Positions 18,675-28,889 of a DNA stretch of 54,683 nucleotides are shown here, piece after piece. A program made the translations under genes and the position numbers. Source of the DNA: Lewinellaceae bacterium (GTDB lineage Bacteria; Bacteroidota; Bacteroidia; Chitinophagales; Saprospiraceae). How positions within the stretch are numbered: position 1 is the first letter of the stretch; each line of letters starts with the position of its first letter. The notes below the pieces were generated by a model. That model saw nothing but the letters and a program-made list of their open reading frames with translations, was not told where the DNA came from and searched no databases. Location of the stretch: assembly GCA_016713985.1 (NCBI GenBank), contig JADJOD010000032.1, positions 1 through 54,683 of the forward strand, read 5' to 3'.

Positions 18675-21215
18675 ATGCACACCCGTATACTGATCTTTCT
18701 GAGCCTCGTGCTGACCGCTCCGGCGGGACTTTTTTCCCAGGAAACGGCTACCGTTTTGGGCCGTATTACCGATGCTTCCAACCAGCAGCCGGTAGAGTTG
18801 GTGACTGTTTTTGTCAAAGGAGGAAAAACCGCCGTCACCTCCGACGAAAGGGGGAATTATGCCATACAGGTTCCTGCAAATCAAAGAATTACGCTCGGTT
18901 TTCGCCGGGTGGCGTATAAAGAGAGCAATGCCGATGTACTGCCTTTGCCGCCGGGCGCCCGCTTCGTGCTGGATGCCGCCATCGCCCCCACGGAATCGAA
19001 CCTCGAAGTGGTGGTGCGCGAACGCCGGCTCGACGATGCGGGTATGGTCCGGGAAAAAAATATCGAAGCCCTGAAACTGCTGCCCAGCGCCACCGGCAAC
19101 CTCGAAAGCGTGCTGCCGCACATTGCACTCGGCACCAACGTCGGCACCGGCGGCGAACTCAGTTCGCAATACCAGGTGCGGGGTGGCAACTACGACGAAA
19201 ACCTCGTGTACGTCAACGATTTTGAAATATACCGGCCTCAACTGATCCGCGCCGGGCAACAGGAGGGCCTCACTTTCCCGAACATCGACCTCGTGCGCGA
19301 CCTGTCGTTCAGCAGCGGCGGCTTTCAGGCGAAATACGGCGACAAACTGTCTTCGGTGCTCGATATCAAATACAAACGACCGGACAGTCTGCGCGCCAGC
19401 GCCAGCGCCAGTTTTCTCGGCGCGTCAGCGCATGTGGAAGGCAGCGTAAAATCAAAAAAAGACAACTACCGGGCCTTTCGCTACCTCGCGGGCGCCCGGT
19501 ACAAAACCACCCGGCTTTTGCTCGGCAGCTTAGACGTCACCGGCGAATACGTACCCGATTTTACGGATTTACAGACGTATATGACCTACGACCTGAGCCG
19601 CGACTGGCAGTTGGGCGTGATCGGTAATTACAACCGCTCGCGGTACCGGTTCGTGCCGGAAAGCCTCGTGCGGGCTTTTGGTTTGGTGGATTACGCGCTG
19701 CAACTGCGCACGGCGTTTGAAGGACAGGAAGTGGACGACTTTACGCAGGCGATGGGTGGCGTTTCGCTCACTTTTTTGCCCGACCGGGAACGCGATCCAT
19801 TGTATCACAAATTGTTAGGATCTGTTTGGCGCAGCCAGGAAAATGAACGTTTTGATATTTTGGGGTACTACATTCTCGGCGAACTGGAAGAAAATCTCGG
19901 CTCCGACGAGTTCGGCGAGATCACCAATATCCTCGGCACGGGCACCCAGCAAACCTGGATCCGCAACTACCTCACCGCCGATGTGCTGAACATGGAATAC
20001 CGCGGGGGCATCGAACTCCAGCGCGATCTGAGCGACGCCGGACTGACGCGCAGCCACTTCCTGCAGTGGTCGGCCAAGTGGCAAAACGAGCGCATCACCG
20101 ACAAAATCAACGAGTGGGAACGCCTCGATTCGGCTTTGTATTCGCTGCCGTTCGACACCAATTTCCTGTTTGTGCGGCGGGTGCTGAAAACCCGAAACGA
20201 GCTGCAAAGCGACCGCTTCAGCGCTTTTTTTCAGGACACCTGGACCTGGCGCAAGGAAGGCGTGCGTGAATTCCAGGTGATCGGCGGCATACGTGGACAA
20301 TACTGGACTTTGAACCAGGAGTTATTCGTGACGCCGCGGGTACAGTTTTTGTATAAACCCTTGAATACCAGACGCGACGTATCGTATCGCCTGTCCGGCG
20401 GATTGTTCTACCAGCCCGCTTTTTACCGCGAAATGCGCGGCCGCGAGGGCTCGGTGAACAGGGATTTGCGCGCCCAGAAATCGGCGCATATCGTCGCGGG
20501 ATTTACGTATGACTTCCTCTGGGGCAAACACCGGCCGGTAAAAATGCGCCTGATCACGGAAGCCTACTACAAATCAATGTGGGACTTGGTGTCGTACGAC
20601 CTCGACAACGTGCGTATCCGGTATTCGGGGATAAACGATTCACGCGGCTATGCCACGGGGCTGGATATCCGCCTGAACGGCGAATTTGTGCCGGGCGCCG
20701 AAAGCTGGATCAACCTTTCTTTCCTGCGCACCCGCGAATCGATCGACAGCGTGCAACACAAGATCCGCAAACTCGGCGACCGGGTGGGGCGCGACGTAAA
20801 AGACGTGCCACGCCCCACCGATCGATTAGTTACCATGTCCATGTTTTTCCAGGATTACCTGCGAAAAAACCAGAATATCCGGATGCACCTCAACTTTACG
20901 GTCGGCACCAGCCTTCCTTTCGGCATACCGGACAACAATGTGGTGTATCGCAATCCCTATCGTTTTGCCCCTTACCACCGCGTGGATATCGGGTTCGGGT
21001 TTCTGCTCTGGAAGCAGGAGTGGCGCAACCGCCGGCCGAATCACTTTCTCCGCTTCACCCGCAACACCTGGGCGAGTTTTGAAGTATTTAACCTGCTGAA
21101 AGTTGCCAACGAAGCCTCCAATACCTGGATCAAGGCCATTACCAACGTGCAGTACGCCATCCCGAACTACCTGACGGGGCGACGGATCAATCTCCGGTTG
21201 AAGATGGATTTTTGA
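18675..21215 (+). CDS. TonB-dependent outer-membrane receptor
   Basis: 846 residues from the ATG at 18675 (MHTRILIFLSLVLTAPAG), a signal peptide ending LFSQE; the 11 codons before it come from the end of the palindrome region and were rejected. Residues about 20-105 form a CarboxypepD_reg-like domain (VLGRITDASNQQPVELVTVF). A plug domain follows (GTGGELSSQYQVRGGNYDEN, LVYVNDFEIYRP, SGGFQAKYGDKLSSVLDI) and then a long beta-barrel ending in Phe (RRINLRLKMDF), the usual outer-membrane terminus. It imports an unknown ligand using TonB energy. There is no SusD partner downstream. Its divergent position next to a rhamnosidase suggests a glycan or glycoside product as ligand, but this is only context. 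No frameshift was seen. Confidence 0.9.
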   Translation: MHTRILIFLSLVLTAPAGLFSQETATVLGRITDASNQQPVELVTVFVKGGKTAVTSDERGNYAIQVPANQRITLGFRRVAYKESNADVLPLPPGARFVLDAAIAPTESNLEVVVRERRLDDAGMVREKNIEALKLLPSATGNLESVLPHIALGTNVGTGGELSSQYQVRGGNYDENLVYVNDFEIYRPQLIRAGQQEGLTFPNIDLVRDLSFSSGGFQAKYGDKLSSVLDIKYKRPDSLRASASASFLGASAHVEGSVKSKKDNYRAFRYLAGARYKTTRLLLGSLDVTGEYVPDFTDLQTYMTYDLSRDWQLGVIGNYNRSRYRFVPESLVRAFGLVDYALQLRTAFEGQEVDDFTQAMGGVSLTFLPDRERDPLYHKLLGSVWRSQENERFDILGYYILGELEENLGSDEFGEITNILGTGTQQTWIRNYLTADVLNMEYRGGIELQRDLSDAGLTRSHFLQWSAKWQNERITDKINEWERLDSALYSLPFDTNFLFVRRVLKTRNELQSDRFSAFFQDTWTWRKEGVREFQVIGGIRGQYWTLNQELFVTPRVQFLYKPLNTRRDVSYRLSGGLFYQPAFYREMRGREGSVNRDLRAQKSAHIVAGFTYDFLWGKHRPVKMRLITEAYYKSMWDLVSYDLDNVRIRYSGINDSRGYATGLDIRLNGEFVPGAESWINLSFLRTRESIDSVQHKIRKLGDRVGRDVKDVPRPTDRLVTMSMFFQDYLRKNQNIRMHLNFTVGTSLPFGIPDNNVVYRNPYRFAPYHRVDIGFGFLLWKQEWRNRRPNHFLRFTRNTWASFEVFNLLKVANEASNTWIKAITNVQYAIPNYLTGRRINLRLKMDF

Positions 21216-21225
21216 CCCGCTCTCG

Positions 21226-24200
21226 TTAATCCAGGATAATTTTTGCCGTCGATTTTTCCTTTTCCGTGCCTAATTGTACAAAATAGACGCCGGCAGCCAT
21301 TCCTTCCAGGTTCAGCGGGATGGAATTGTTGCCCGGGCTGACCGACGATTGCAGCTCCGCACGCTGCGCCCGTAGGTATCGATCACGTCGATGTGCAATT
21401 TTTGTGCTTCCGTGGCCTTGTAAGCAATAACAAACGCGCCGCTGCCGGGGTTGGGTGTTACGTGCCATTCTGCCCCGGATTCCGATAAATCGGTAACGGC
21501 TACCGTTTGGCCCACGATGGAAATATTGTCTAAGTACACCTTGTCTCCGTTGCCCGAAGGGTCGAAGGCCGGATTCATGCCGGTGTGGGTTTGAAAACAA
21601 ATTTCGACCTCGCTGCCCAAGTAATCGTTCAGGCTGAGGTAATGGGTAAACCAGGGATCGGAGGAATAACTGACCGGTTTGTACGTCACACTGATCGGGT
21701 CGCCGTTTGCCAGTACCCGCAGGGCGCTGAAAAAAGGCAGGTTAACGCCCACTGTCGACAGGTATTGATTGGAATAAGACTGTCTCCGTTCAAACCGCAC
21801 CTGGGCCAGACTCATGTTGGTGAGGTCCGCGCACAGGCACATTTTTGAGCGGAAAGCGCTGTTTATATTCCATACGTTGTTGGTATTGGGCAGTTGTATT
21901 TCGCCGTTGGTATAAGCTTTGGCCACGTCGCCGCCGGTAATGCGGAATCCGTTAGCGCCGGTGTGTTTGGCCTCCGGCGAAATAAATGCCACCGTTTCCC
22001 TTCTTGTTTCGATAAAAATAGAATCCAGCGAGGCGTCCCCGCCTTCAAAACGCAGCTCGGTTTGCGCCTTCAGCGGGAAGGGATTGATGACGCGGAAGGA
22101 CCGCAGGCTGTCGTTGCCGGAGAGGAAATCCGGGCCGTATTGCACCCAGGCGTCGACGGAATAAGCGCCTTTCAGGGAAAAATCGGAACTCGTGCTGAAG
22201 GTGTGTTTGAACGATTCGCCGCGATAAAGGGTGGCGGGCACCTGCACGGTTTCACTTACGGGCGCGGCGCCGTTGATGCTGTAAAACAAGGTAATTTCTT
22301 CGTTGGCAGCGATGGAATCACAACCGAAAAAACCGATGTCCACAGCGGGTGATTCATGGGCAAGAAAACAATTGGACGCGGGTTGAGAAACGGTTTTCAG
22401 GCCCATATCCACGTTTTGCTCCACGTACCGCTCCACCTGGATGGCTACACCGTCGTTGCTCAGGTCAACATCGGTGTCAAGTCCGGTTTTGCATTGCAAC
22501 TGAAAAGTGCCTGCGTTGGTAAAAACGGTGGTCGGGACCGAAAAAGTAAAATCGATCGTATCTCCGCTGACCAGCGGCGCGTTCAACGTGAGGGTATCCC
22601 ACACCACATCGCCGTTGTCGATCTGGTAGGACAGCGGGATTTTGTCGCCGGCCACCAAATCGCCCACGCAGCCGTTGTACCGCAGGCGGACGGCAATAAA
22701 TTCCTGGTCGGCGAGCCCGCATTCAAAAGGTGTTGGCCCGAGTATTTCCACCATACGCAGGTCGTTGCCGATTTGTTCGGCGCCCACACCGACGGCGTAC
22801 CACGCCTTTGCCGTTTCGAGGACCGGGGTGGAGCAGGCGCCGTAGAGGTCATTGGCCGCCAGCAAAGAACCTTCGCGGGCGTCGGCGTAATTGGAGGTTT
22901 CGACGAGGTAATACCGCAGGTTGCGGAAAGCGATGGCCGCCGCTTTATCGATGCCCAAACCGGCCACCGAAAAAGTGTCGTTGTTGTCGTTTTCGCCGCT
23001 TCCACCGTCGGACAACAGGAAAAACCAGTGGTTTTGCACACCGCTGTTGGTGTGTACGCCGCCATTGTCGGACGATCCGGTGGCCCAGTTATCTCCTTTG
23101 TACGTATCCGGGTTGTTTTCCGCTTTCGGGTCGGCCATGTTGCGGAGTGCGCCGTTGGCAATAAAATCTTCTCCCACCAGCCAGTCGCTTTGCGCGGTAT
23201 CCGCCCAAAACTCGATGGCGGCGCCGAAGACGTCGCTGAACGATTCGTTCAATGCGCCACTTTCGTTTTGATATTTCAACTTGGCGTTGTTTCCCGTTAC
23301 CCCGTGGGTGAATTCGTGGCCCACCACGTCGAGTGCCGTCAGGGCTTTCCAGCTCGTTCCGTCGCCGTCGCCGAACAGCGCCCAATCGCCTGTCCACCGC
23401 GCATTGCTCCAGTTGTTGTCGTAATGCACGTATCCGATCAGGGGCATGTTATTTCCGTCGATGCCTGAGTAGCCGTGAACGGCCTGGTAATAATCAAAGG
23501 TCATTTCCGAGCCCCAGTGCACATCGGTAGCCGCTTCGTCCTGCGCGGCATTCACATTGTTCCAGTGGTTATCCTCGTCGGTAAAATCGACCGCCAGGTC
23601 ATAGTCGGTCCCTTTTTTCATGTTATAGGTTTCGATGCCGCCGCCACGTGTGGTTTCTACCAGGCGATATAAGTCGGGGCTGATCGAATCGGTGATGATC
23701 GCCCGGGTGCCGCTGTACTTGGTTTGGGCGGTTCCGGGGGTGTTGTTGTCGCACAACAATTCTGTTTCGCCGAGCAATGCGCCGTTTTTCGCGTTGATCA
23801 GCACCTGTTTTTTGGAAAGCGGGGCTTCGGCAAATACCTCCATGCTCCAGGCGAGTTGGAAATTGCCGGGCTTTTGTTCGAAGGAGGGGTCGGCCAGCAC
23901 CAGTTCCGGTTTCGGATAAAAGGTGGCGCCGGGGTCTTTTTTGATACGGCGCAGCATGGCCAGCGCCGATTCGTCTTCCCACATATAACGGTCGGCCGGC
24001 GCGTATGCCAGGGCCAGTTGCAGGGCTTTGTCTTGCGTCACGCCCGGTTGAATGTCGGCGAGCAGGCCGCGGACCAACTTGCCGTTCAGGGTGCGGACGA
24101 AGCCGTTTTGTTCGTGTACGAGCAGTTCGCCGCCTTCCACCTTAATGCCCTGGTGGTATTGCCGGTAGCGGTAGTGGGTGAAACCCAGTCCGTCATGATC

Positions 24201-24443
24201 CGTGCGGTACAACACGAGTTCGTCTTGCTCGCCCAGCCCCAGATCCTGTTTGTGCAGGCGCAGGAGGTCTGCCGCAGTGATCTGTATTCCATCCCGGATC
24301 ACCAGCCAGTCGGGGTTGCCGTTTTTGGCGTAAAAAATGTGTTCCCGGACCGGCAGGGGGTCTCCGGGTCAGTTGGAAGGAGCGACTGCAAAGCCGGTAG
24401 CGGTCAGCCATGACAGGGCTGCAAGGAGTAAAATGCTTTTCAT
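21226..24443 (-). CDS. Secreted M4 (thermolysin-like) metalloprotease with T9SS tail; in-frame TGA and one frameshift
   Basis: About 1,072 codons. The start at 24443 (MKSILLLAALSWLTATGFAV) is a signal peptide. Six codons later, at 24369-24371, an in-frame TGA interrupts the gene, yet the same frame continues into the propeptide (FTP/PepSY-like, about 60-200). The catalytic domain carries VVGHEFTHGVTG (zinc site HExxH at 23304-23318) and ESGALNESFSDVFGAAIE (third ligand Glu), then GGVHTNSGVQNHWFFLLSDG with the expected Asn-His region. Behind it are CARDB/Ig-like beta domains and a type-A sorting domain (WHVTPNPGSGAFVIAYKATE ... AAGVYFVQLGTEKEKS). The frame changes near 21350-21370 inside the sorting domain. 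It would degrade proteins outside the cell after T9SS export. The TGA may be an error or a real inactivating mutation. Confidence 0.85.
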
Positions 24444-24632
24444 AAGCGCAATATACGTTTGAATAGACAGTAAGGAGAAAGGAAACCTGTGTAAATCAGA
24501 TCGCTCAAATATAGCGCTTCTGCCAAAAAGCCGGCGTTCGGCGGATGTTTCCGCAGCCATTTAGCATGGGAAATGATTGTTTTAGCCAGAATCATGCACT
24601 TCACACCCCGGATTCCACACTTGGGTCAACAT

Positions 24633-24666
24633 TTTGTTGCTCGTTAGCCGGCAGCCGGCACATTTG
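24633..24666 (+). promoter_or_regulatory. Candidate Bacteroidota-type promoter for the second TonB receptor
   Basis: TTTG at 24633-24636 is followed after 22 nt by CACATTTG (24659-24666), close to the Bacteroidota -33 TTTG / -7 TAnnTTTG pattern with one mismatch and slightly long spacing. The predicted start would fall about 15-20 bp before the ATG at 24691. The rest of the 24444-24690 spacer shows no other clear structure. Confidence 0.35.
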
Positions 24667-24690
24667 CAGGGTCAAGAAAATTCTTGCTTT

Positions 24691-26858
24691 ATGCGCACTT
24701 GTATTTTCCTTTTCCTGCTCCTGGTTACTGCAACAACGACCCTGGCGCAGACTCGGCTCAGCGGCTTCGTGACTTCCAACACCGGCGATACCCTGGTGGG
24801 TGCAAACATTTGGTTACAAGGTACTTATGACGGCGCCACCACCGGGACTAACGGGTATTTTTCCTTCACGACCAATGCTGCCGGCTCCCGCAACCTGCTG
24901 GTCATCAGCCTCGGTTGTGATACCTTGCAGCAGCAAGTGGAACTGGACGGCGGCAGCCATACACTCCATCTGCGCCCGGCAGAAAAACGGCGGGCCTTCA
25001 GGAAGTGGTTATTTCGGCAGGCTCGTTTGAAGCCGCCAGCGACCGGCGCCGGGCTGTGGTGCTCACCCCCATCGACATTGCGCTCACCGCCAGCGCTACC
25101 GCCGATATCGCCGGCGCCATCGCCACTTTGCCCGGTACCACCCGCAACGGAGAGTCGGGCCAGATCCTTGTACGCGGCGGCGCGGCTTACGAAACCCGCA
25201 CGTTTATCGATGGTTTGTACGTACAAAACCCGTACAACAGTTCGGTTCCGAACGTGCCGGCGCGCAACCGCTTTTCCCCGTTTTTATTCAAAGGCACGCA
25301 GTTTTCCACGGGCGGCTACTCGGCGGAATACGGTCAGGCTTTGTCCTCGGCGCTCATTCTGAACACCGAAGACCTGGCCCCGGAAACCACTACCGGATTG
25401 TCGCTGATGTCGGTGGGAGCGGGCCTGGCCCATACACAACGATGGGAGCGCCGTTCGTTGTCGGTATCGGGCAGTTACACCAACCTCTCGCCCTATTTTG
25501 CCCTGGTGCCGCAGCGCATCGACTGGATTGCCGCGCCGCAATCAGGTGGCGGAGAGTTGATTTTCCGGCAAAAAATCGCCACGGACGGCATCCTGAAGGT
25601 GTACAGTTCCGTCAATCGCTCCTGGTTGAAAATGCAATATCCGGACCCGTTTAACCCGGTGATTACCCGGGCATTACAATTGCAGGCCGATAACGTGTAC
25701 ACCAACGTTTCCTATCGCGGCGTGTTGAAGGAACGCTGGGCTTTTTTTGCCGGCGGCGCCTATACCTGCAACCGCGACCGGGTGAACTCCGGTTTTTCCA
25801 ACGACCAGAAGCAACAATCCGGGCAAATACGTTTTACGCTGACCCGCCCGCTGGGCGAGCACCTGGGTATTAAATTCGGCGCGGAATACCTGCGGGGGCG
25901 TTTTGATGAACGTTACAGTCCGGCTGACAGCATGACATACAACACCCTGCGGGATGAACATTACAGCGCCGGTTTTGCCGAAACCAACCTCTGGTTTTTA
26001 AAAAAATGGGTTGTACGCGCGGGTATTCGCGCGGAATACAGCGCCCTGCTGGGTCGCGCCAACGCCGCGCCCCGCGTCTCTGCCGCTTATGTGCTGGGGA
26101 AAAACGAACAAATCGCCTTTGCCGCCGGACAGTTTTATCAATCCCCGGAATATGAATTGCTGCGTTTTCACACCGGGCTGCGTTTCGAACGCGCCACGCA
26201 TTATATGCTGAATTACCAGCGCATCCGCGACCGCTTTACTTTTCGTGTGGAAGGGTACTACAAAACCTACGATCACCTGGTCAAGTCCGACCCCGAAACG
26301 GGTGGGTCCAACAACGCCGGGCACGGCTATGCGCGCGGAGTAGACGTGTTTTTCCGCGACCAAAAAACCATCCGGCGCGGCGATTACTGGATTTCGTATT
26401 CCTACTTGGATACCCGGCGTGATTACCGTGATTTTCCCGGCCCTGCAATACCGGTATTTGCCGCCGCACACAACGCTTCCATCGTGTACAAACAGTGGTT
26501 CCCAACATGCAACACCGCTGTCGGCGCCACGTATGCTTTTCAATCGCCGCGACCTTACCACGACCCGAACCAGGCGGGTTTTAACCGGGGCCGGACGCCG
26601 GTATACCACGATCTGAGTGTAAACGCCAGTTACCTGACCAATTTGTGGGGCCATTTCACCATCCTGTACGTGTCGGCTACCAATATCCTGGGTTTTGACC
26701 AAACCTACGGATACCAGTTCGGCGCGGAACCCGGCGCTGACGGCTTGTTCCCTTCCCGGGCGATCACACCACCGGCCCGCCATTTTTTATTCGTGGGGCT
26801 GTTTGTCAATTTCGGGCAGCGGTACCGGCCGGACCGGACGACGACGGACGACCTTTAA
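24691..26858 (+). CDS. TonB-dependent outer-membrane receptor (one frameshift)
   Basis: About 722 residues from the ATG at 24691 (MRTCIFLFLLLVTATTTLAQ), a signal peptide. The N-terminal CarboxypepD_reg-like domain (TRLSGFVTSNTGDTLVGANI; GATTGTNGYFSFTT) runs to about residue 100. The frame then changes at about 24985-25000. The new frame begins LQEVVISAGSFEAASDRRRA and continues as a plug domain (GESGQILVRGGAAYETRTFI, then STGGYSAEYGQALSSALIL) and a beta-barrel with many alternating aromatic strands. The last strand is HFLFVGLFVNFGQRYRP, with a short tail DRTTTDDL beyond it, unlike the usual terminal Phe. The ligand is unknown. It is divergent from the M4 protease gene. A peptide-derived ligand would fit that neighbour but is speculative. 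Confidence 0.88.
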
Positions 26859-26898
26859 TACACTTCGCTCCCCGAATCCTGCACTTCGGTCAGGTTCG

Positions 26899-26930
26899 TT
26901 TGCAGGTCGCACCTCCACCCCTGAACTTTG
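26899..26930 (+). promoter_or_regulatory. Candidate Bacteroidota-type promoter
   Basis: TTTG at 26899-26902, a 20-nt spacer, then GAACTTTG at 26923-26930 matches the -33/-7 pattern except for the first base of the -7 box. A start near 26937 would leave a leader of about 38 nt before the ATG at 26975. Confidence 0.45.
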
Positions 26931-26974
26931 TCGCAACAATCTAACAATCAACCTTCTCTACTAATTATTACGCT

Positions 26975-27619
26975 ATGAAAAATCTCGTTTTGTTTTTTGC
27001 ACTTTTCTTTTCAGGAACAAACCTTTTCGCTCAAAATGCCGAATACACCGCTGCGATGACCAACGCTGTGGCGCAATTGGACACCGCCAAAAACCTGGCA
27101 GATTACCAGGCTGCGGCGAACACCTTTTCCCGCATTGCCGCCGCCGAACCGAAAGAATGGCTGCCTTTGTATTACGCATCGTTCGGCCACCTGATCAGCG
27201 CCTTTATCACCATCCGGCAGGACGTGCCCAAAGCATTGCTGATGATCGACCTGGCTCAGGCAGACCTCGACAAGTCCCGCGCCCTCGCGCCACAGGAATC
27301 GGAACTCGCTGTTTTACAGGCCTATATATTGATCGGCCGTTTGATGGAAAACCCGATGGCGAAAGGTGCAGAAACCACCCCGAAAGTATTTGCCGAATTG
27401 GGAAAGGCGTCTGCCCTGAACCCCGACAACCCGCGGGCGCCGTACCTGTACGGCACCTACGTCTTGAACATGCCCGAATTTTACGGCGGCGGCGCAACCA
27501 ACGCCAAAGCCCACTTTGAAAAAGCCGCCGCCCTGTTTGAAAAAGAAAAAGACCGGGGTTTGCTGCCGCACTGGGGCAGGGAAGACAATGGGAAAAAGAT
27601 GGAGCAGGTGAAGAACTGA
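26975..27619 (+). CDS. Secreted TPR-like protein of unknown function
   Basis: 214 residues with a signal peptide (MKNLVLFFALFFSGTNLFAQ). The mature part is all alpha-helical in character, with repeated helix pairs: LADYQAAANTFSRIAAAEPK, LLMIDLAQADLDKSRALAPQ, ELAVLQAYILIGRLMENPMA, KVFAELGKASALNPDNPRAP and THR-like final pair AKAHFEKAAALFEKEKDR. The AxxxxP spacing and Asn-Pro-Asp-Asn turns resemble tetratricopeptide repeats, which mediate protein contacts. Small periplasmic TPR proteins of this kind are frequent in Bacteroidota and no specific function is known to me. It is a single gene with its own candidate promoter and is followed after 84 bp by the kinase gene. Confidence 0.7.
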   Translation: MKNLVLFFALFFSGTNLFAQNAEYTAAMTNAVAQLDTAKNLADYQAAANTFSRIAAAEPKEWLPLYYASFGHLISAFITIRQDVPKALLMIDLAQADLDKSRALAPQESELAVLQAYILIGRLMENPMAKGAETTPKVFAELGKASALNPDNPRAPYLYGTYVLNMPEFYGGGATNAKAHFEKAAALFEKEKDRGLLPHWGREDNGKKMEQVKN

Positions 27620-27658
27620 TGGACTAAACCGAAAATCTTTTCTTTGCATCGCCCCCGA

Positions 27659-27699
27659 ATTCTGAAAATTCCCTCATTCTGAAAATTCCCTCATTCTGA
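27659..27699. repeat. Tandem 17-bp repeat
   Basis: ATTCTGAAAATTCCCTC occurs twice (27659-27675 and 27676-27692) and a third partial copy ATTCTGA follows. It ends 4 nt before the GTG start of the kinase gene, so it forms the whole leader just upstream. Copy number change could alter the start region; this is an inference. Confidence 0.8.
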
Positions 27700-27703
27700 T
27701 CCG

Positions 27704-28723
27704 GTGTTGAAATTTTTAAAAGATTTTTTCATCATAGCCGCCGTCAGCGGCCTGGTTATGATACTGGTGGTCGACCCGGTGAGCAAGTTCGAACGCGGCG
27801 GGCTGGCCTTGTTGTGGGCCTATTACTGGCGCGGCGGGATCAGTAGCGCCCTGCTTTGGATGGGCAACGCATACATTTCCGACCTTCCGGATCGCTGGAT
27901 TTCCTGGGTGGAAGCGCCGGTCAAACGTTTGCTGGTATCAGTCGCCCTGACGGCCGTGTTTACCTGTGTTTTGTGGATTTTGATCTACTGGCTGCTGATC
28001 ACGAGAAAATACGGCTGGGATCTGCCGGCGCTGATCCGCGATATGGAGTTCAGCGATTTTATTCCCACGCTGATCATCACTTTTTTCATCTCGATCTTTA
28101 TGCACGGCCGGGCTTTTTTGCTGGAATGGAAAAAGACGCTGGTGGAAGCGGAACGTTTAAAAAAGGAACAAATATCCGCCCGGTACGAGACCCTGAAAAA
28201 CCAGGTCAACCCGCATTTTTTGTTCAACAGCCTGAACGTGTTGAGTTCTTTGGTGCACAAAGACGCGGATCAGGCCGAACAATTCATCCGGCAACTTTCG
28301 ACGGTATACCGCTACATCCTCGAAAGCCGGGAAAAAGAGGTGGTGCCGCTGGAAGAAGAACTCGCCATTTTGCGCGCCTACCTGTTTTTGATGGAGATCC
28401 GTTTCGGCGCCGCCCTGCAGGCCGACATACAAATGCCGGAGGCGTCGAAAGACTGGAAAATCGCGCCGTTGACACTTCAAATTCTGGCAGAAAACGCATT
28501 GAAACACAACGAAGTATCAAAAGCGCACCCGCTGCGGATCGAATTTTTTGAAGAAAAAAAATACCTGGTGATCCGCAATACCCTGCAGGCAAAAAACAGT
28601 TTGCCCGAGTCGACCGGGCTGGGCTTAGCCAACATCCAGGCCCGGTACCGGGCACTGACGGGCAAAGAAATTTTGATTTCGGATCAGGACGGGTATTTTA
28701 CGGTCCGGGTGCCGGTTATTTGA
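27704..28723 (+). CDS. LytS/YehU-type sensor histidine kinase
   Basis: 339 residues with a GTG start at 27704 (or TTG at the next codon); no ATG is available near the first helix. Four membrane helices: FFIIAAVSGLVMILVV, ALLWAYYWRGGISSALLW, RLLVSVALTAVFTCVLWILI and FIPTLIITFFISIFMHGRAF. A short coiled linker (WKKTLVEAERLKKEQISARY) leads to the His_kinase box LKNQVNPHFLFNSLNVLSSL, with the phospho-acceptor His in NPHFLFN, and to an ATP-binding part with ILAENALKHNEVSK (N box) and STGLGLANIQARYRALTG (G box). Such kinases pair with LytTR response regulators, normally the next gene. Here none is present, and the next gene is Bcp on the other strand. The stop codon is the first triplet of a tandem repeat array. 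Confidence 0.88.
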   Translation: MLKFLKDFFIIAAVSGLVMILVVDPVSKFERGGLALLWAYYWRGGISSALLWMGNAYISDLPDRWISWVEAPVKRLLVSVALTAVFTCVLWILIYWLLITRKYGWDLPALIRDMEFSDFIPTLIITFFISIFMHGRAFLLEWKKTLVEAERLKKEQISARYETLKNQVNPHFLFNSLNVLSSLVHKDADQAEQFIRQLSTVYRYILESREKEVVPLEEELAILRAYLFLMEIRFGAALQADIQMPEASKDWKIAPLTLQILAENALKHNEVSKAHPLRIEFFEEKKYLVIRNTLQAKNSLPESTGLGLANIQARYRALTGKEILISDQDGYFTVRVPVI

Positions 28724-28883
28724 CAGGGTTTGTTTGACAGGGTTTGTTTGACAGGGTTTGTTTGACAGGGTTTGTTTGACAGGGTTTGTTTGACAGGGTT
28801 TACAGGATTTACATGTTTTAAATATTAGAACATGTAAATCCTGTAAATCCTGTCAAACAAACCCTGTCAAACAAACCCTGTCA
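28721..28883. repeat. 14-bp tandem array running into a 55-bp-arm inverted repeat
   Basis: TGACAGGGTTTGTT is repeated five times (28721-28790), and a sixth partial copy leads into TACAGGATTTACATG. The right side (28829-28883) is the reverse complement of 28763-28817 with one mismatch around an 11-nt AT-rich loop. The first TGA is the stop codon of the kinase gene, and the right arm ends 6 bp before the stop of bcp. In RNA it would be a very strong hairpin for both converging genes, so a bidirectional terminator is plausible. A weaker relative lies at about 34624-34700. Confidence 0.9.
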
Positions 28884-28889
28884 ACATTT

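Noticed and set aside
16015..21215. A SusCD-type polysaccharide-utilisation locus
   Set aside because: There is a TonB receptor and a glycoside hydrolase but no SusD-like lipoprotein, and the genes are divergent.
22356..23468. A 370-codon plus-strand frame across the M4 protease gene
   Set aside because: The minus strand carries HEFTH and the Glu motif; the plus frame is an antisense shadow.
24369..24371. Selenocysteine at the in-frame TGA
   Set aside because: The site is between signal peptide and propeptide, where no redox residue is expected, and no stem-loop of the usual type follows the codon.
28721..28790. A CRISPR array
   Set aside because: Units are 14 bp with no spacers; it is a plain tandem repeat.
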